Shown piece after piece: positions 56,721 through 64,000 of a stretch of 64,000 bases of DNA. Source of the DNA: JAHDFB01 sp965658745 (GTDB lineage Bacteria; Bacteroidota; Bacteroidia; Chitinophagales; Saprospiraceae); contig CBFHTK010000001.1 of the NCBI GenBank assembly GCA_965658745.1, positions 434,001 through 498,000 of the forward strand, in the 5' to 3' direction. The notes beneath the pieces were generated by a model that saw only the letters and a list, made by a program, of their open reading frames with translations, did not search any database and was not told the origin of the DNA. The position numbers were made by a program, and so were the translations under genes. How positions within the stretch are numbered: the stretch's first letter is position 1; every line of letters begins with the position of its first letter.

Positions 56721-57801
56721 CTATTCTGGATTCCAAGTCAAATACGCTTTCAAAAATCCTTCTAGGTCACCATCAAGAACTGCATCCGTATTGTTGTTTG
56801 AAAAATTAGTTCTATGATCCTTGACTCTGCGATCATCAAGCACGTAAGATCGGATCTGTGAACCCCATTCGTTTTTCATTTTGCCCGCTTCAATTTTTTG
56901 CTTCTCAAGTTTTCTTCTTTCGAGTTCGGCTTCATACAATCTCGACTTAAGCATTACAATCGCTTTCTCCCTATTCAGGTGTTGAGATCTTTCTTCTTGA
57001 CATTCTACCACAATGCCAGAAGGCAAATGCCTTACTCGAACTGCAGATTCTGTCTTATTTACATGTTGTCCTCCTGCTCCACTAGCCCTGAATGTATCCC
57101 AATCAAGATCAGCAGGATTCACATCGATTTCAATCCTATTATCAATTAGCGGATGTACAAAAACTGAGGCAAAAGAAGTCATTCTTTTGCCTTGAGAATT
57201 GAATGGACTCACTCGAACAAGTCTGTGAACGCCATTTTCGCCTTTCAGCATACCAAATCCATAATCACCCTGAATTTCAATAGATACAGACTTTATTCCC
57301 GCAACGTCACCTGAGACTTCATTAAGAATCGAGGTCTTATAATCATTCTTTTCAGCCCACATAAGGTACATACGTCTAAGCATATCAGCCCAATCGCATG
57401 CTTCTGTACCCCCTGCTCCTGCATTTATTTCCAAAATGCAGGAAAGCTCATCTTCCTCTTGATCCATTGCTGTCCGGAACTCGACATCTTCAAACAACTC
57501 TACAGTAGTATTAAATTTGTCATTCATTTCTGTTTCTGAAATGTCTCCAGCACGAAAAAACTCATCAAACACTTCAAGTTCATCAAGTTTCTCCTTCAGC
57601 GCATCGTACTTACTGATCCAATTTTTATGCGTTTTTATTATACGCATGATTTCCTCAGCACGTTTGGAATCCTCCCAAAAAGTAGGATCAACAGTTAATT
57701 GTTCATACTCTTCAAGCTCTATTGATCGTTTTTCTACGTCAAAGATAGCCCTTCAAGTGGGCTAGCCTATTTGTTAAATCTTTAAACTGATCTGTTGTCA
57801 T
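56721..57801 (-). CDS. prfB: Peptide chain release factor 2, with programmed +1 frameshift
   Basis: RF2 recognizes UAA and UGA stop codons. The gene starts at the ATG at 57801 and reads 20 codons (MTTDQFKDLTNRLAHLKGYL). It then meets an in-frame TGA at 57741-57739 in TATCTTTGAC, the universal prfB slip site. A +1 slip at CTT-TGA-C continues DVEKRSIELEEYEQ... to a 359-residue protein, normal for RF2. The anticodon-like SPF motif is in VRVSPFNSQG and the catalytic GGQ in GAGGQHVNKTESAVR. The usual Shine-Dalgarno-like stimulator upstream is weakened to AAGGGC. Upstream of the start a strong palindrome separates it from the FKBP gene. Confidence 0.96.
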
Positions 57802-57811
57802 AGTATCGAAA

Positions 57812-57846
57812 TAAAATAGCTGGTATCACATATGTCATACCAGCTA
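57812..57846 (-). terminator. 30-bp near-perfect palindrome, terminator of the FKBP gene
   Basis: TAGCTGGTAT (57817-57826) pairs perfectly with ATACCAGCTA (57837-57846). The 10-base loop itself contains ACATATGT, also self-complementary, so 28 of 30 bases pair. On the minus strand a run of four T follows. It lies in the 64-base gap between the FKBP stop and the prfB start. Confidence 0.6.
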
Positions 57847-57865
57847 CTAAAAACTAATTTTACGA

Positions 57866-58747
57866 TTATTGTTCTACTTCAATATAGAATATGAGTTCAT
57901 CTCCAGGTTGTATTTTACCACTGCCAGATTCTCCATAACCTAAATCACTAGGAATTATTAATGTTGCTTTACTACCCTTTGGAAGCAATGCTACACCTTC
58001 ATCCCAACCTTTTATCACGCGCCCTTGTCCCAATGGAAAACTAAAAGTCTGTCCTCTCTTCCACGAATTATCGAACTCCTCACCTGTGCGCGAAAGCACT
58101 CCATAGTAATTTACTGACACTCTGTTGCCCACCTCTGGTAAATCTCCAGTACCTTTTTCGTGAATGATATACTTTAATCCAGAATCAGTTTTCTGAATAT
58201 CATTGCTCATTGCACCGCTCTTTATCTTAGCGTAGTAATCAGAAACTTTAGAAGCGATCTCTTTTTCAACTGCTTTACTAGCTTCGATCAATTTAGCTTT
58301 TGCCTCTTGCTCAGCTTTTAATTTGCTCTGATACTCGGCTTCATCCGCCATTTCAAAGAATCCGACCTTATAAATAAGACTATCGAAACCCGAACCTTGT
58401 GCTCCCTGATTTTTACCTAGATAAATGTGGATGCTATCTCCAACAGAAGCATCTAAAAGAATTTCAGAAAAAGGGCTTGGATTACCACCTGCACCAGGTT
58501 CTACTAATTTCAAAATACCTGGTTGTCCTGATTCTTCTGAACTAAAGACCACTTCACCATCCAAGCTTACTACTTCTGCATTAAAGTATGCATAGTTATT
58601 AAGTACTGCTTTGGGTCCCTTACCTTGAGAAATTGTCTCATATCTGTAACCCTCTGAAGTTTCTTTCACTTCGCTCTTAGTTACCGTTTCGTTACATGAT
58701 GCAAGTAAAAAGCAAAGCATGCTCAATAAGATTATATTTTTTGTCAT
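57866..58747 (-). CDS. FKBP-type peptidyl-prolyl isomerase lipoprotein
   Basis: 293 residues. A lipoprotein signal ends at C18 (LLASCNET). A first degenerate FKBP-like segment (~35-130) is followed by a long charged helix (~135-180) and the active FKBP domain (~190-293). This contains VSVNYYGVLSRTGEEFDNSW, the GRVIKGWDEGVALLPKGSK core and the closing PSDLGYGESGSG and IQPGDELIFYIEV. The GW, F and Y residues of a functional FKBP pocket are present. It should help fold proteins in the periplasm or outer membrane space. The NrnA gene lies 31 bases upstream on the same strand, so the two likely form an operon. Confidence 0.9.
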   Translation of the reverse strand: MTKNIILLSMLCFLLASCNETVTKSEVKETSEGYRYETISQGKGPKAVLNNYAYFNAEVVSLDGEVVFSSEESGQPGILKLVEPGAGGNPSPFSEILLDASVGDSIHIYLGKNQGAQGSGFDSLIYKVGFFEMADEAEYQSKLKAEQEAKAKLIEASKAVEKEIASKVSDYYAKIKSGAMSNDIQKTDSGLKYIIHEKGTGDLPEVGNRVSVNYYGVLSRTGEEFDNSWKRGQTFSFPLGQGRVIKGWDEGVALLPKGSKATLIIPSDLGYGESGSGKIQPGDELIFYIEVEQ

Positions 58748-58778
58748 TGTAATTTATAATATTTGAATAAAGTAAAAA

Positions 58779-59792
58779 TTATTTCTGGACTTCTCTTTTT
58801 TCCATATACTGCGGTAGAACTTCCTTAAACTTTTCGATAACCTTAGTTAGAGAACCATATTGCGCTCCACCTGCCGCATTTTTATGACCTCCTCCTCTGA
58901 AATGATTTCTAGCTATTTCCTGAACGGAAATATCTCCTTTCGATCTCATGGAGATTTTAACGATCTGTGGTTGTTGAGTTATAAAAGCCGCAAGCTCTAT
59001 ATCCTTTATCATAAGCATATAATTTACTATGCCTTCAGTATCACCTCGTTGTATATCAAAATTTTGGTAATCATATTTGTTCAGTACAATCAACGCAGTT
59101 CTGTACTCTTCTAGTATCTCCATCCGCTTATACAGCGCATGCGCAAGCAGTTTCATTTGCTTAACTTTCATGCTATTAAAGATGAGATCTTGTATTTCCT
59201 TTACATTAATACCAGTTGCTTGCATTGCTGCAGCACATGTGAATGTTTCAGGTCTTGTATTATACTTGAATGAACCTGTATCTGTTATCAATCCAGTCAT
59301 AATGCAAGTTGCTACTTCCATGCTTATCGGTGCACGAAATTCCAACTTTTTGATAAATTCGTAAACGAGTTCTGCAGTTGAGCTAGCTGTTGTTTCAGAT
59401 AATCCGAAATCATAAAATGGCTCTGGATCTAAATGATGGTCAATCATAATGATTTTAGCATCTTTCAATGATGCAATTTTTGCACCCAATCGATCGATCC
59501 GGTCAAGTGCATTAAAATCTAGAGCAAATACTACATCACAAGTGTCAATAAAGGGATCAAGTTCCTCATTGTGCACGTCGTAAATGAAGAAGCTCTTTAT
59601 TTGAGGTAAATATGTAAAAGTTGAAGGATACTCACTTGGAGCTGCAACTTTTACATTATGTCCCATTTCTTGTAGATATAAAGACAGCGCCAAGGATGAA
59701 CCAAGGGCATCACCATCCGGATTCCTGTGGGATGTGATTAATATATTTTTTGATATTCTGAGTAAATCTCGAACCTCTTGAATTCCTTCCAT
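58779..59792 (-). CDS. DHH-family phosphoesterase, NrnA-like oligoribonuclease/pAp phosphatase
   Basis: 337 residues from the ATG at 59792; the TTG upstream is rejected. The DHH domain has the metal motifs ILITSHRNPDGDALGSSLAL, FALDFNALDR and IDHHLDP. The DHHA1 domain at the end has GGGHKNAAGG. This is the NrnA class, which degrades nano-RNA and pAp. No signal peptide. It is the first gene of an apparent two-gene unit with the FKBP lipoprotein, 31 bases upstream of it. The pairing may be coincidental. Confidence 0.9.
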   Translation of the reverse strand: MEGIQEVRDLLRISKNILITSHRNPDGDALGSSLALSLYLQEMGHNVKVAAPSEYPSTFTYLPQIKSFFIYDVHNEELDPFIDTCDVVFALDFNALDRIDRLGAKIASLKDAKIIMIDHHLDPEPFYDFGLSETTASSTAELVYEFIKKLEFRAPISMEVATCIMTGLITDTGSFKYNTRPETFTCAAAMQATGINVKEIQDLIFNSMKVKQMKLLAHALYKRMEILEEYRTALIVLNKYDYQNFDIQRGDTEGIVNYMLMIKDIELAAFITQQPQIVKISMRSKGDISVQEIARNHFRGGGHKNAAGGAQYGSLTKVIEKFKEVLPQYMEKREVQK

Positions 59793-60011
59793 AAGCAGCC
59801 GCAAAATTGAATAAATATAATGACATATCCAATTTAAGCCATACCAAAAGCACCGCTACTATTCTGATAAAAAAGCAGAACAAACCCAAATTGTAACGCG
59901 AGTTCGACAAACAAATAGACTATACAAACCAAAAGAAGAAAACTGTTATAAACTTGTATCTAAATCAAGTCTTGATTACATCAAAACAGATCCAAATTGA
60001 CAAAAGTAGTG

Positions 60012-60986
60012 CTAGTACAACCCGTTAATGTCCAATCGGAACGTAAACTTACCGCATTGTTCTGCTGGAGCATCTATATCCTTCTCGTAAAGATAATTTT
60101 TTGCTACACGCAAAGCCTCTTTCATGAGAGCTTTGTCTCTAATTGTAGTTTCTTTTCGATTCAGCTCAGTATGGATTACCTGTCCTCGTGGATTTACACA
60201 CATTTTAATAACAATTTTACCTGTTACTTTTTGACTCATTATCGTTCCTAAGCTAGGAGTCTTAATAATTCTTCTTCCGAATATACCGTTTCCTGAGTCG
60301 TCATAAGCCCCAGTACCTAAACCTCCTGTCCCTACTCCACTATTACCAACATTACCGGAATCATCTTTTCCGCTCCCCGAACCAGAGGTTGAACTGCCGT
60401 TACCAGGATTCCCTGTACTAGGCTTGGTACTTGTATTGTTGCTCCCCGAACCTGAACCAGAAGATGATGGCTTTGAGGTGCTAGGCTTAGGTTTTGATAC
60501 AGGTACATCCTTTGCTGGAATGTCAGGAACTGGATCTTTTTCTGGCTGTTCAAGCTCTATGTCCTCAACAGCTTCAATTGGACTATCTTCTTCTACAATG
60601 TCTTCAACTACAGGGTCAATGGGGTCTGGTACTTCCTGGACAGCTTCGTCAACTATTTCTTCTTCGACCGGTTCTTCCTGGAGTTCTTCAATCACTTCTC
60701 TTATTGCTGGAACATCCTCCTGTATTTCTGCTTCTTTTGCTCTTTCTTCTTTTTCAGCTTGAGCAGGGAGACCTCCAGCTTTTTCTCTACCCGTGGTGCT
60801 ATTGCTACTTTTATCAAACGAAAAGTCAATAGCTACGGCATATTGCTCGTCGATTGACTCATCTGGATCATCTTGAAACCTTCCGAAAATAAAAAGCAAG
60901 AGCAACAAAATTACATGAATAGCAATAGAATAGTTTCTACTCTTTCTTTGATTCTTTTGTTCTACAACATTTAATTCCTCGTACAT
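60012..60986 (-). CDS. TonB-like energy transducer protein
   Basis: 324 residues. One N-terminal transmembrane helix (~21-42, SIAIHVILLLLLFIFGRF) is followed by a long Glu/Pro/Ala-rich stretch (~75-170) and a Gly/Ser/Asn-rich linker (~170-235). The C-terminal domain (~240-324) has VTGKIVIKMCVNPRGQVIHT and EALRVAKNYL, like the AgmX/PglI-type TonB C-terminus, with two cysteines (MCVNP and EQCGKF). Such proteins span the periplasm, linking the inner membrane to an outer membrane receptor or machine. ExbB and ExbD genes are not visible beside it. Whether it powers SusC transporters is unknown. Confidence 0.75.
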   Translation of the reverse strand: MYEELNVVEQKNQRKSRNYSIAIHVILLLLLFIFGRFQDDPDESIDEQYAVAIDFSFDKSSNSTTGREKAGGLPAQAEKEERAKEAEIQEDVPAIREVIEELQEEPVEEEIVDEAVQEVPDPIDPVVEDIVEEDSPIEAVEDIELEQPEKDPVPDIPAKDVPVSKPKPSTSKPSSSGSGSGSNNTSTKPSTGNPGNGSSTSGSGSGKDDSGNVGNSGVGTGGLGTGAYDDSGNGIFGRRIIKTPSLGTIMSQKVTGKIVIKMCVNPRGQVIHTELNRKETTIRDKALMKEALRVAKNYLYEKDIDAPAEQCGKFTFRLDINGLY

Positions 60987-61215
60987 AATTTATCTCTTTT
61001 GTCGTTGCAAGATAGTGATGACTTTCTCTTGATCTATACTCGCATGTTACTCCCCTCAATCGAGCAAGTCGCAAAAATTACGCCATCTTTCTATAATCAT
61101 GACGAATTCAAGCAATATATTACACAAATATAAATATCATATTATATCTACTCGTAATATATCGAACTAGTTTAAGAAGATCTTGTTAATCCTCGAGTTC
61201 ACATTTGTCAATGCA

Positions 61216-62103
61216 TCAGTCGTTTCGATTTTTAAACAACCGTGACTTCGTTTCCTGCTCGGGCTCCTCTTTCTTAAATGCTCGAACATCACCAGCTCCC
61301 CAAAGTTTATCCTTATATATCCAATCACCGCCGTCCTTGAAATAAGCGGTATAGGTTCCGTCGGGTACAAAAGTATTACCTGAAACTCCTGGGATTCGGG
61401 ATCGGACTTCCATTAGATGATCAATGACAACAGCTCCTAGTTCCTGATCATCCCGAATCGTCATTGAGACGTCTGCTGAATACCTATATATCTTTCTATA
61501 TTGCTCAATATTGCGCGCAGTTTCTTGTCTTTTAATTAACACAGGGGCTCCAAAAACGGGCTTTCCTTGATCGAATGATAACACTTCTAAAACTTTCCTT
61601 TTTTCGTATAATGAAGGTTGACTGTAAGCGAAAAGTAAGTAATGATTTTTTCCATCATTGACAAAAGGCACCATGTGATAGTACAAACCAGATACCCATC
61701 TTTCTGTTCCAAGCTCTTCGTACTCAATATCTTCTAAATCACTTGTTGGCTGCAGTGCAAAATATGAATTATCTTCTTTTAATTGGATGTATCCAAAATC
61801 AGTTGACTTGCCAGAGCGTTCATTGATCTGAAAAGTAAACAGTTTGAAACTTGAATCAGGCGGAATTAATGTACTGATATAAGGGGTGTTTTCAAGAGGG
61901 ATTGAATAGGAACTCGGTTGATCGAGGAATCCTTCAAAGCGGGTCTTAAATTCTTCCAAAGCCTTAAGACGATGTGATTCAGCATCTGCGTGGACCATCA
62001 CGTCAGCATAAAAGAATAGATCTTCTAAATTAGTCTTCTGAGCATCAAGATAATTGATAACAGCTACAAAAAGCAGAAGGGTTAAGGAAGTACTTTTGAG
62101 CAT
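61216..62103 (-). CDS. Secreted hypothetical protein
   Basis: 295 residues with a signal peptide ending near LDAQK. Soluble, mixed alpha/beta, with WVSGLYYHMVPFVNDGKNHYLLFAYSQPS in the middle and DGTYTAYFKDGGDWIYKDKLWG towards the end. No known domain is recognized. The composition is ordinary, the start is a clear ATG and the gene is well separated from both neighbours (229 and 104 bases). Probably a periplasmic or surface protein found in related Bacteroidota. Confidence 0.6.
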   Translation of the reverse strand: MLKSTSLTLLLFVAVINYLDAQKTNLEDLFFYADVMVHADAESHRLKALEEFKTRFEGFLDQPSSYSIPLENTPYISTLIPPDSSFKLFTFQINERSGKSTDFGYIQLKEDNSYFALQPTSDLEDIEYEELGTERWVSGLYYHMVPFVNDGKNHYLLFAYSQPSLYEKRKVLEVLSFDQGKPVFGAPVLIKRQETARNIEQYRKIYRYSADVSMTIRDDQELGAVVIDHLMEVRSRIPGVSGNTFVPDGTYTAYFKDGGDWIYKDKLWGAGDVRAFKKEEPEQETKSRLFKNRND

Positions 62104-62207
62104 AGATTCATCTTTACCTTAAGATAACGCTTGAAAATAAAAATATGATACAAAGAAATTACAAGTTTTTTTTGAGCTTGACTCAAATAACGAATTTATC
62201 AGTACTA

Positions 62208-62726
62208 CTATATTGTGGCCAAATCAAGATAATTTGGATAATCACCCACACTTTTATAGATAAAAGACTTTTCTATCTTGTCGTTTTCAAGAAGAAAAAT
62301 TCCAGGAAGCTGAGTAGGGTCACCCATTACTTTATCAGGCCTGTTACCTTTGATTGTTGCTCGCCCCATTCCCAACCAAGACTTAAATCCAAATAGTTGT
62401 TTGAAGTCTCCTTTACTAAGTCCAAATTCCTGATAATACTTATTGTCGACATCGGACACATGATGAATGTCCCTGAATTCATACTTCTCAAACAAATCGG
62501 AAGCCTCTTGAAAGTCAGCCATATGCACAAGTACAATTCGAGTACCCAAGCTAGTAATCTTATCCTTAATTTTCTTCAAGTCTGAAAGTGTTTCTCGACA
62601 AAACACGCAACCTAGATGTCTCAGAAAGACAAGTAGTACAGGGCTTTGATGACTAAGCTCAGAGACTGTTAATCCCTTATCAGTTATCATTTCCTTCAGA
62701 ATCCCCTTATTCTGTAATATAAACAT
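62208..62726 (-). CDS. Thioredoxin-fold peroxiredoxin-like protein (AhpC/TSA_2, SelL-like)
   Basis: 172 residues from the ATG at 62726; the TTG upstream is unlikely. The core is a thioredoxin fold with the redox motif LRHLGCVFCRETLSDL (C40 and C43). It matches the AhpC-TSA_2 family, in which eukaryotic and bacterial SelL proteins use a CxxC or CxxU pair. The final cis-Pro region is DPTQLPGIFLLEN. Reduces peroxides or protein disulfides; the partner is unknown. No signal peptide. Standing alone between the hypothetical protein and mdh. Confidence 0.8.
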   Translation of the reverse strand: MFILQNKGILKEMITDKGLTVSELSHQSPVLLVFLRHLGCVFCRETLSDLKKIKDKITSLGTRIVLVHMADFQEASDLFEKYEFRDIHHVSDVDNKYYQEFGLSKGDFKQLFGFKSWLGMGRATIKGNRPDKVMGDPTQLPGIFLLENDKIEKSFIYKSVGDYPNYLDLATI

Positions 62727-62827
62727 ATGGTAACTTAACAATACTATTTAAAAACGGCTAATATACATAATATCGGCAATAGTAGCCTAACTAGGAAAGA
62801 GCTAGCAGTATTTTCTGAAAAAGAGGT

Positions 62828-62854
62828 AAAAAAAAAGCCGCGCCAAAGCGCGAC
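62828..62854 (-). terminator. Intrinsic terminator of mdh
   Basis: On the minus strand GTCGCGC-TTTG-GCGCGGC (one G-U pair) is followed by nine T. It begins 12 bases after the mdh stop. Classic high-GC stem in an AT-rich setting. Confidence 0.8.
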
Positions 62855-62865
62855 TTCGAATAATT

Positions 62866-63792
62866 CTACATTTTATCGTAAACACTCATAACTTCCCTTA
62901 CATGACCTGCTGAAGTACTAAGGTCACTCATTTCTTTTTCATTGAGTTTAAGTTCAATAATCTCTTTGATTCCACCTTTTCCAAGCTTGACAGGAACACC
63001 CAAGAAAATATCATTTAGTCCAAACTCCCCGTTCAACCTTGCACAAACAGGGAATATTCTGTCTTCGTCTCGAACTATTGCCGCTACCATCTGAGCCGCA
63101 GCAGCGCCAGGAGCGTACCATGCAGAAGTCCCCATTAATTTAACAAGTTCTCCACCACCTTTCTTAGTTCTGTTCACGATCTCCGTTAGTCTATCTTCTG
63201 AAATCAAATCAGTCACTGGAATTCCTCCAACATTGGTGTATCTTGGCAAAGGAACCATTGTGTCACCGTGACCACCCAACAATAATGCTTGTACGTCTTT
63301 AACAGAAACTCCTAACTCCATGGAAATAAAAGCACGATATCTAGCTGTATCAAGAATTCCTGCCATTCCAAAGACTTTCTTGTCACTCAAACCGGAATGC
63401 TTGTGGGCAGCATATGTCATTACATCGAGTGGATTTGAAACAACAATAATGATAGGGTCCGGTGAATACTTGAGTATGGAATCAGTAACTGAACCTACTA
63501 TATTTGCGTTGGTAGAAATCAGATCATCTCTGCTCATACCAGGTTTTCTGGGAATTCCAGCGGTAATAACAACGATATCACTTCCTGCGGTATCTGCGTA
63601 ATCATCGGTTCCAATGACACGAGTGCTGTAAGAATCTATAGAAGCTTGCTGATAAGTATCCAGTGCCTTACCTTTCGCAAAATCTCCCTTAATATCTACA
63701 AGTACGATTTCTCGCACCAAATCTTGATGTGCTAAAACATTGGCTACAGTGGCACCTACATTTCCCGCGCCTACGACAGTTACTTTACTCAT
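62866..63792 (-). CDS. mdh: Malate dehydrogenase (LDH-like type)
   Basis: 308 residues, typical of the LDH-like bacterial MDH. It interconverts malate and oxaloacetate with NAD in the TCA cycle. The nucleotide fold has VVGAGNVGATVANVLA, and LVDIKGD binds the ribose. Catalysis and substrate choice are shown by IPRKPGMSRDDLI (Arg region giving malate specificity), the R in DTARYRAFISMELG and the active histidine in LLGGHGDTMVPL. The C-terminal ASAAQ-type loop is PGAAAAQMVAAI. Cytoplasmic tetramer. Own promoter and terminator. Confidence 0.97.
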   Translation of the reverse strand: MSKVTVVGAGNVGATVANVLAHQDLVREIVLVDIKGDFAKGKALDTYQQASIDSYSTRVIGTDDYADTAGSDIVVITAGIPRKPGMSRDDLISTNANIVGSVTDSILKYSPDPIIIVVSNPLDVMTYAAHKHSGLSDKKVFGMAGILDTARYRAFISMELGVSVKDVQALLLGGHGDTMVPLPRYTNVGGIPVTDLISEDRLTEIVNRTKKGGGELVKLMGTSAWYAPGAAAAQMVAAIVRDEDRIFPVCARLNGEFGLNDIFLGVPVKLGKGGIKEIIELKLNEKEMSDLSTSAGHVREVMSVYDKM

Positions 63793-63836
63793 TAGTTAAT
63801 TCTTTTAGTTTAAAATAAATTATGTTCTCTTAATGA

Positions 63837-63866
63837 CAAATACATCACATACTATATCTATTCAAA
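63837..63866 (-). promoter_or_regulatory. Candidate promoter of mdh
   Basis: On the minus strand TTTG (63863-63866) is followed by an 18-base spacer and TGTATTTG (63837-63844), one mismatch from TAnnTTTG. The mdh ATG is about 45 bases downstream. Motif-based only. Confidence 0.4.
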
Positions 63867-64000
63867 CTACTTTTGTTCATATTTTGTTAATGATATAGAA
63901 GAATTTTCGTTTAATAACGGCAAATTTAAGGTTTCTCTTAGATTAGACTCGGATTAGACAAATTAAATCCTTTGATATTTCATATTTTTGACGCACAAAA

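Noticed and set aside
60424..60832. Overlapping plus-strand frames rich in Ser/Gly/Leu opposite the TonB-like gene
   Set aside because: Arise from the repetitive codons of the Glu/Pro and Gly/Ser linkers on the other strand.
61167..61370. 67-residue frame across the end of the secreted hypothetical gene
   Set aside because: Overlaps the well-supported gene in another frame and has no domain or start signal.

Overview
The window looks like a chromosome segment of a marine or aquatic member of the Bacteroidota, probably near the Saprospiria/Lewinella side of the phylum. The evidence is a low-GC sequence, a SusC/SusD pair, several secreted proteins with type IX secretion (T9SS) C-terminal sorting domains, a two-component-type propeller regulator, a giant surface protein made of HYR-like repeats, a prfB gene with a programmed frameshift, and promoter-like sequences of the phylum-specific TTTG / TAnnTTTG type. 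I saw no tRNA, rRNA, CRISPR array, prophage or intact insertion sequence. There is one 99-base assembly gap, inside ribA.

Layout. 1-5357 (-) is the N-terminal part of a secreted giant protein that runs off the left edge; its centre holds about nine tandem ~81-residue HYR-like repeats. 5529-8253 (+) is glgA-glgC (ADP-glucose and glycogen synthesis). 8257-10325 (-) holds an M24 peptidase and an AlkB-like oxygenase. 10493-23450 (-) is a complete polysaccharide utilization locus (PUL). In transcription order it holds a membrane-anchored propeller/HTH regulator, SusC, SusD, a PKD lipoprotein, a T9SS protein with two cysteine-rich carbohydrate-binding-like repeats, and a large GH5-CBM6 enzyme with a T9SS tail. 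23814-32868 (+) holds a 2004-residue alpha-2-macroglobulin-like protein with a CTEQ thioester motif, a fatty acid desaturase and a GH13 alpha-glucan hydrolase.

32997-47739 is mostly housekeeping and stress genes on the minus strand: a DUF4846 protein, a methyltransferase, a DUF427 protein, a DEAD-box helicase, a VOC protein, a DoxX-like protein, an OxyR operon divergent from an ankyrin-repeat gene, a Prc-type protease, a DAO-type oxidoreductase with a YjbR/MmcQ protein, RibA, a vSGLT-like Na+/sugar symporter and an AhpD-like protein. 48041-64000 holds marR-hpd (tyrosine catabolism), a membrane glycosyltransferase, a T9SS subtilase, DnaK, a lipoprotein, RF2 (prfB), NrnA with an FKBP lipoprotein, a TonB-like protein, a thioredoxin-fold peroxiredoxin-like protein and malate dehydrogenase.

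How it fits together. The PUL probably senses, binds, cuts and imports a beta-glucan-like polysaccharide; the exact substrate is inferred. The glg genes, the GH13 enzyme and the SGLT symporter cover sugar uptake, storage and alpha-glucan turnover. Several intergenic stretches hold GC-rich or palindromic extragenic repeats (33.8, 35.5-35.95, 40.7 and 51.5 kb), and a number of convincing hairpin terminators can be seen directly.
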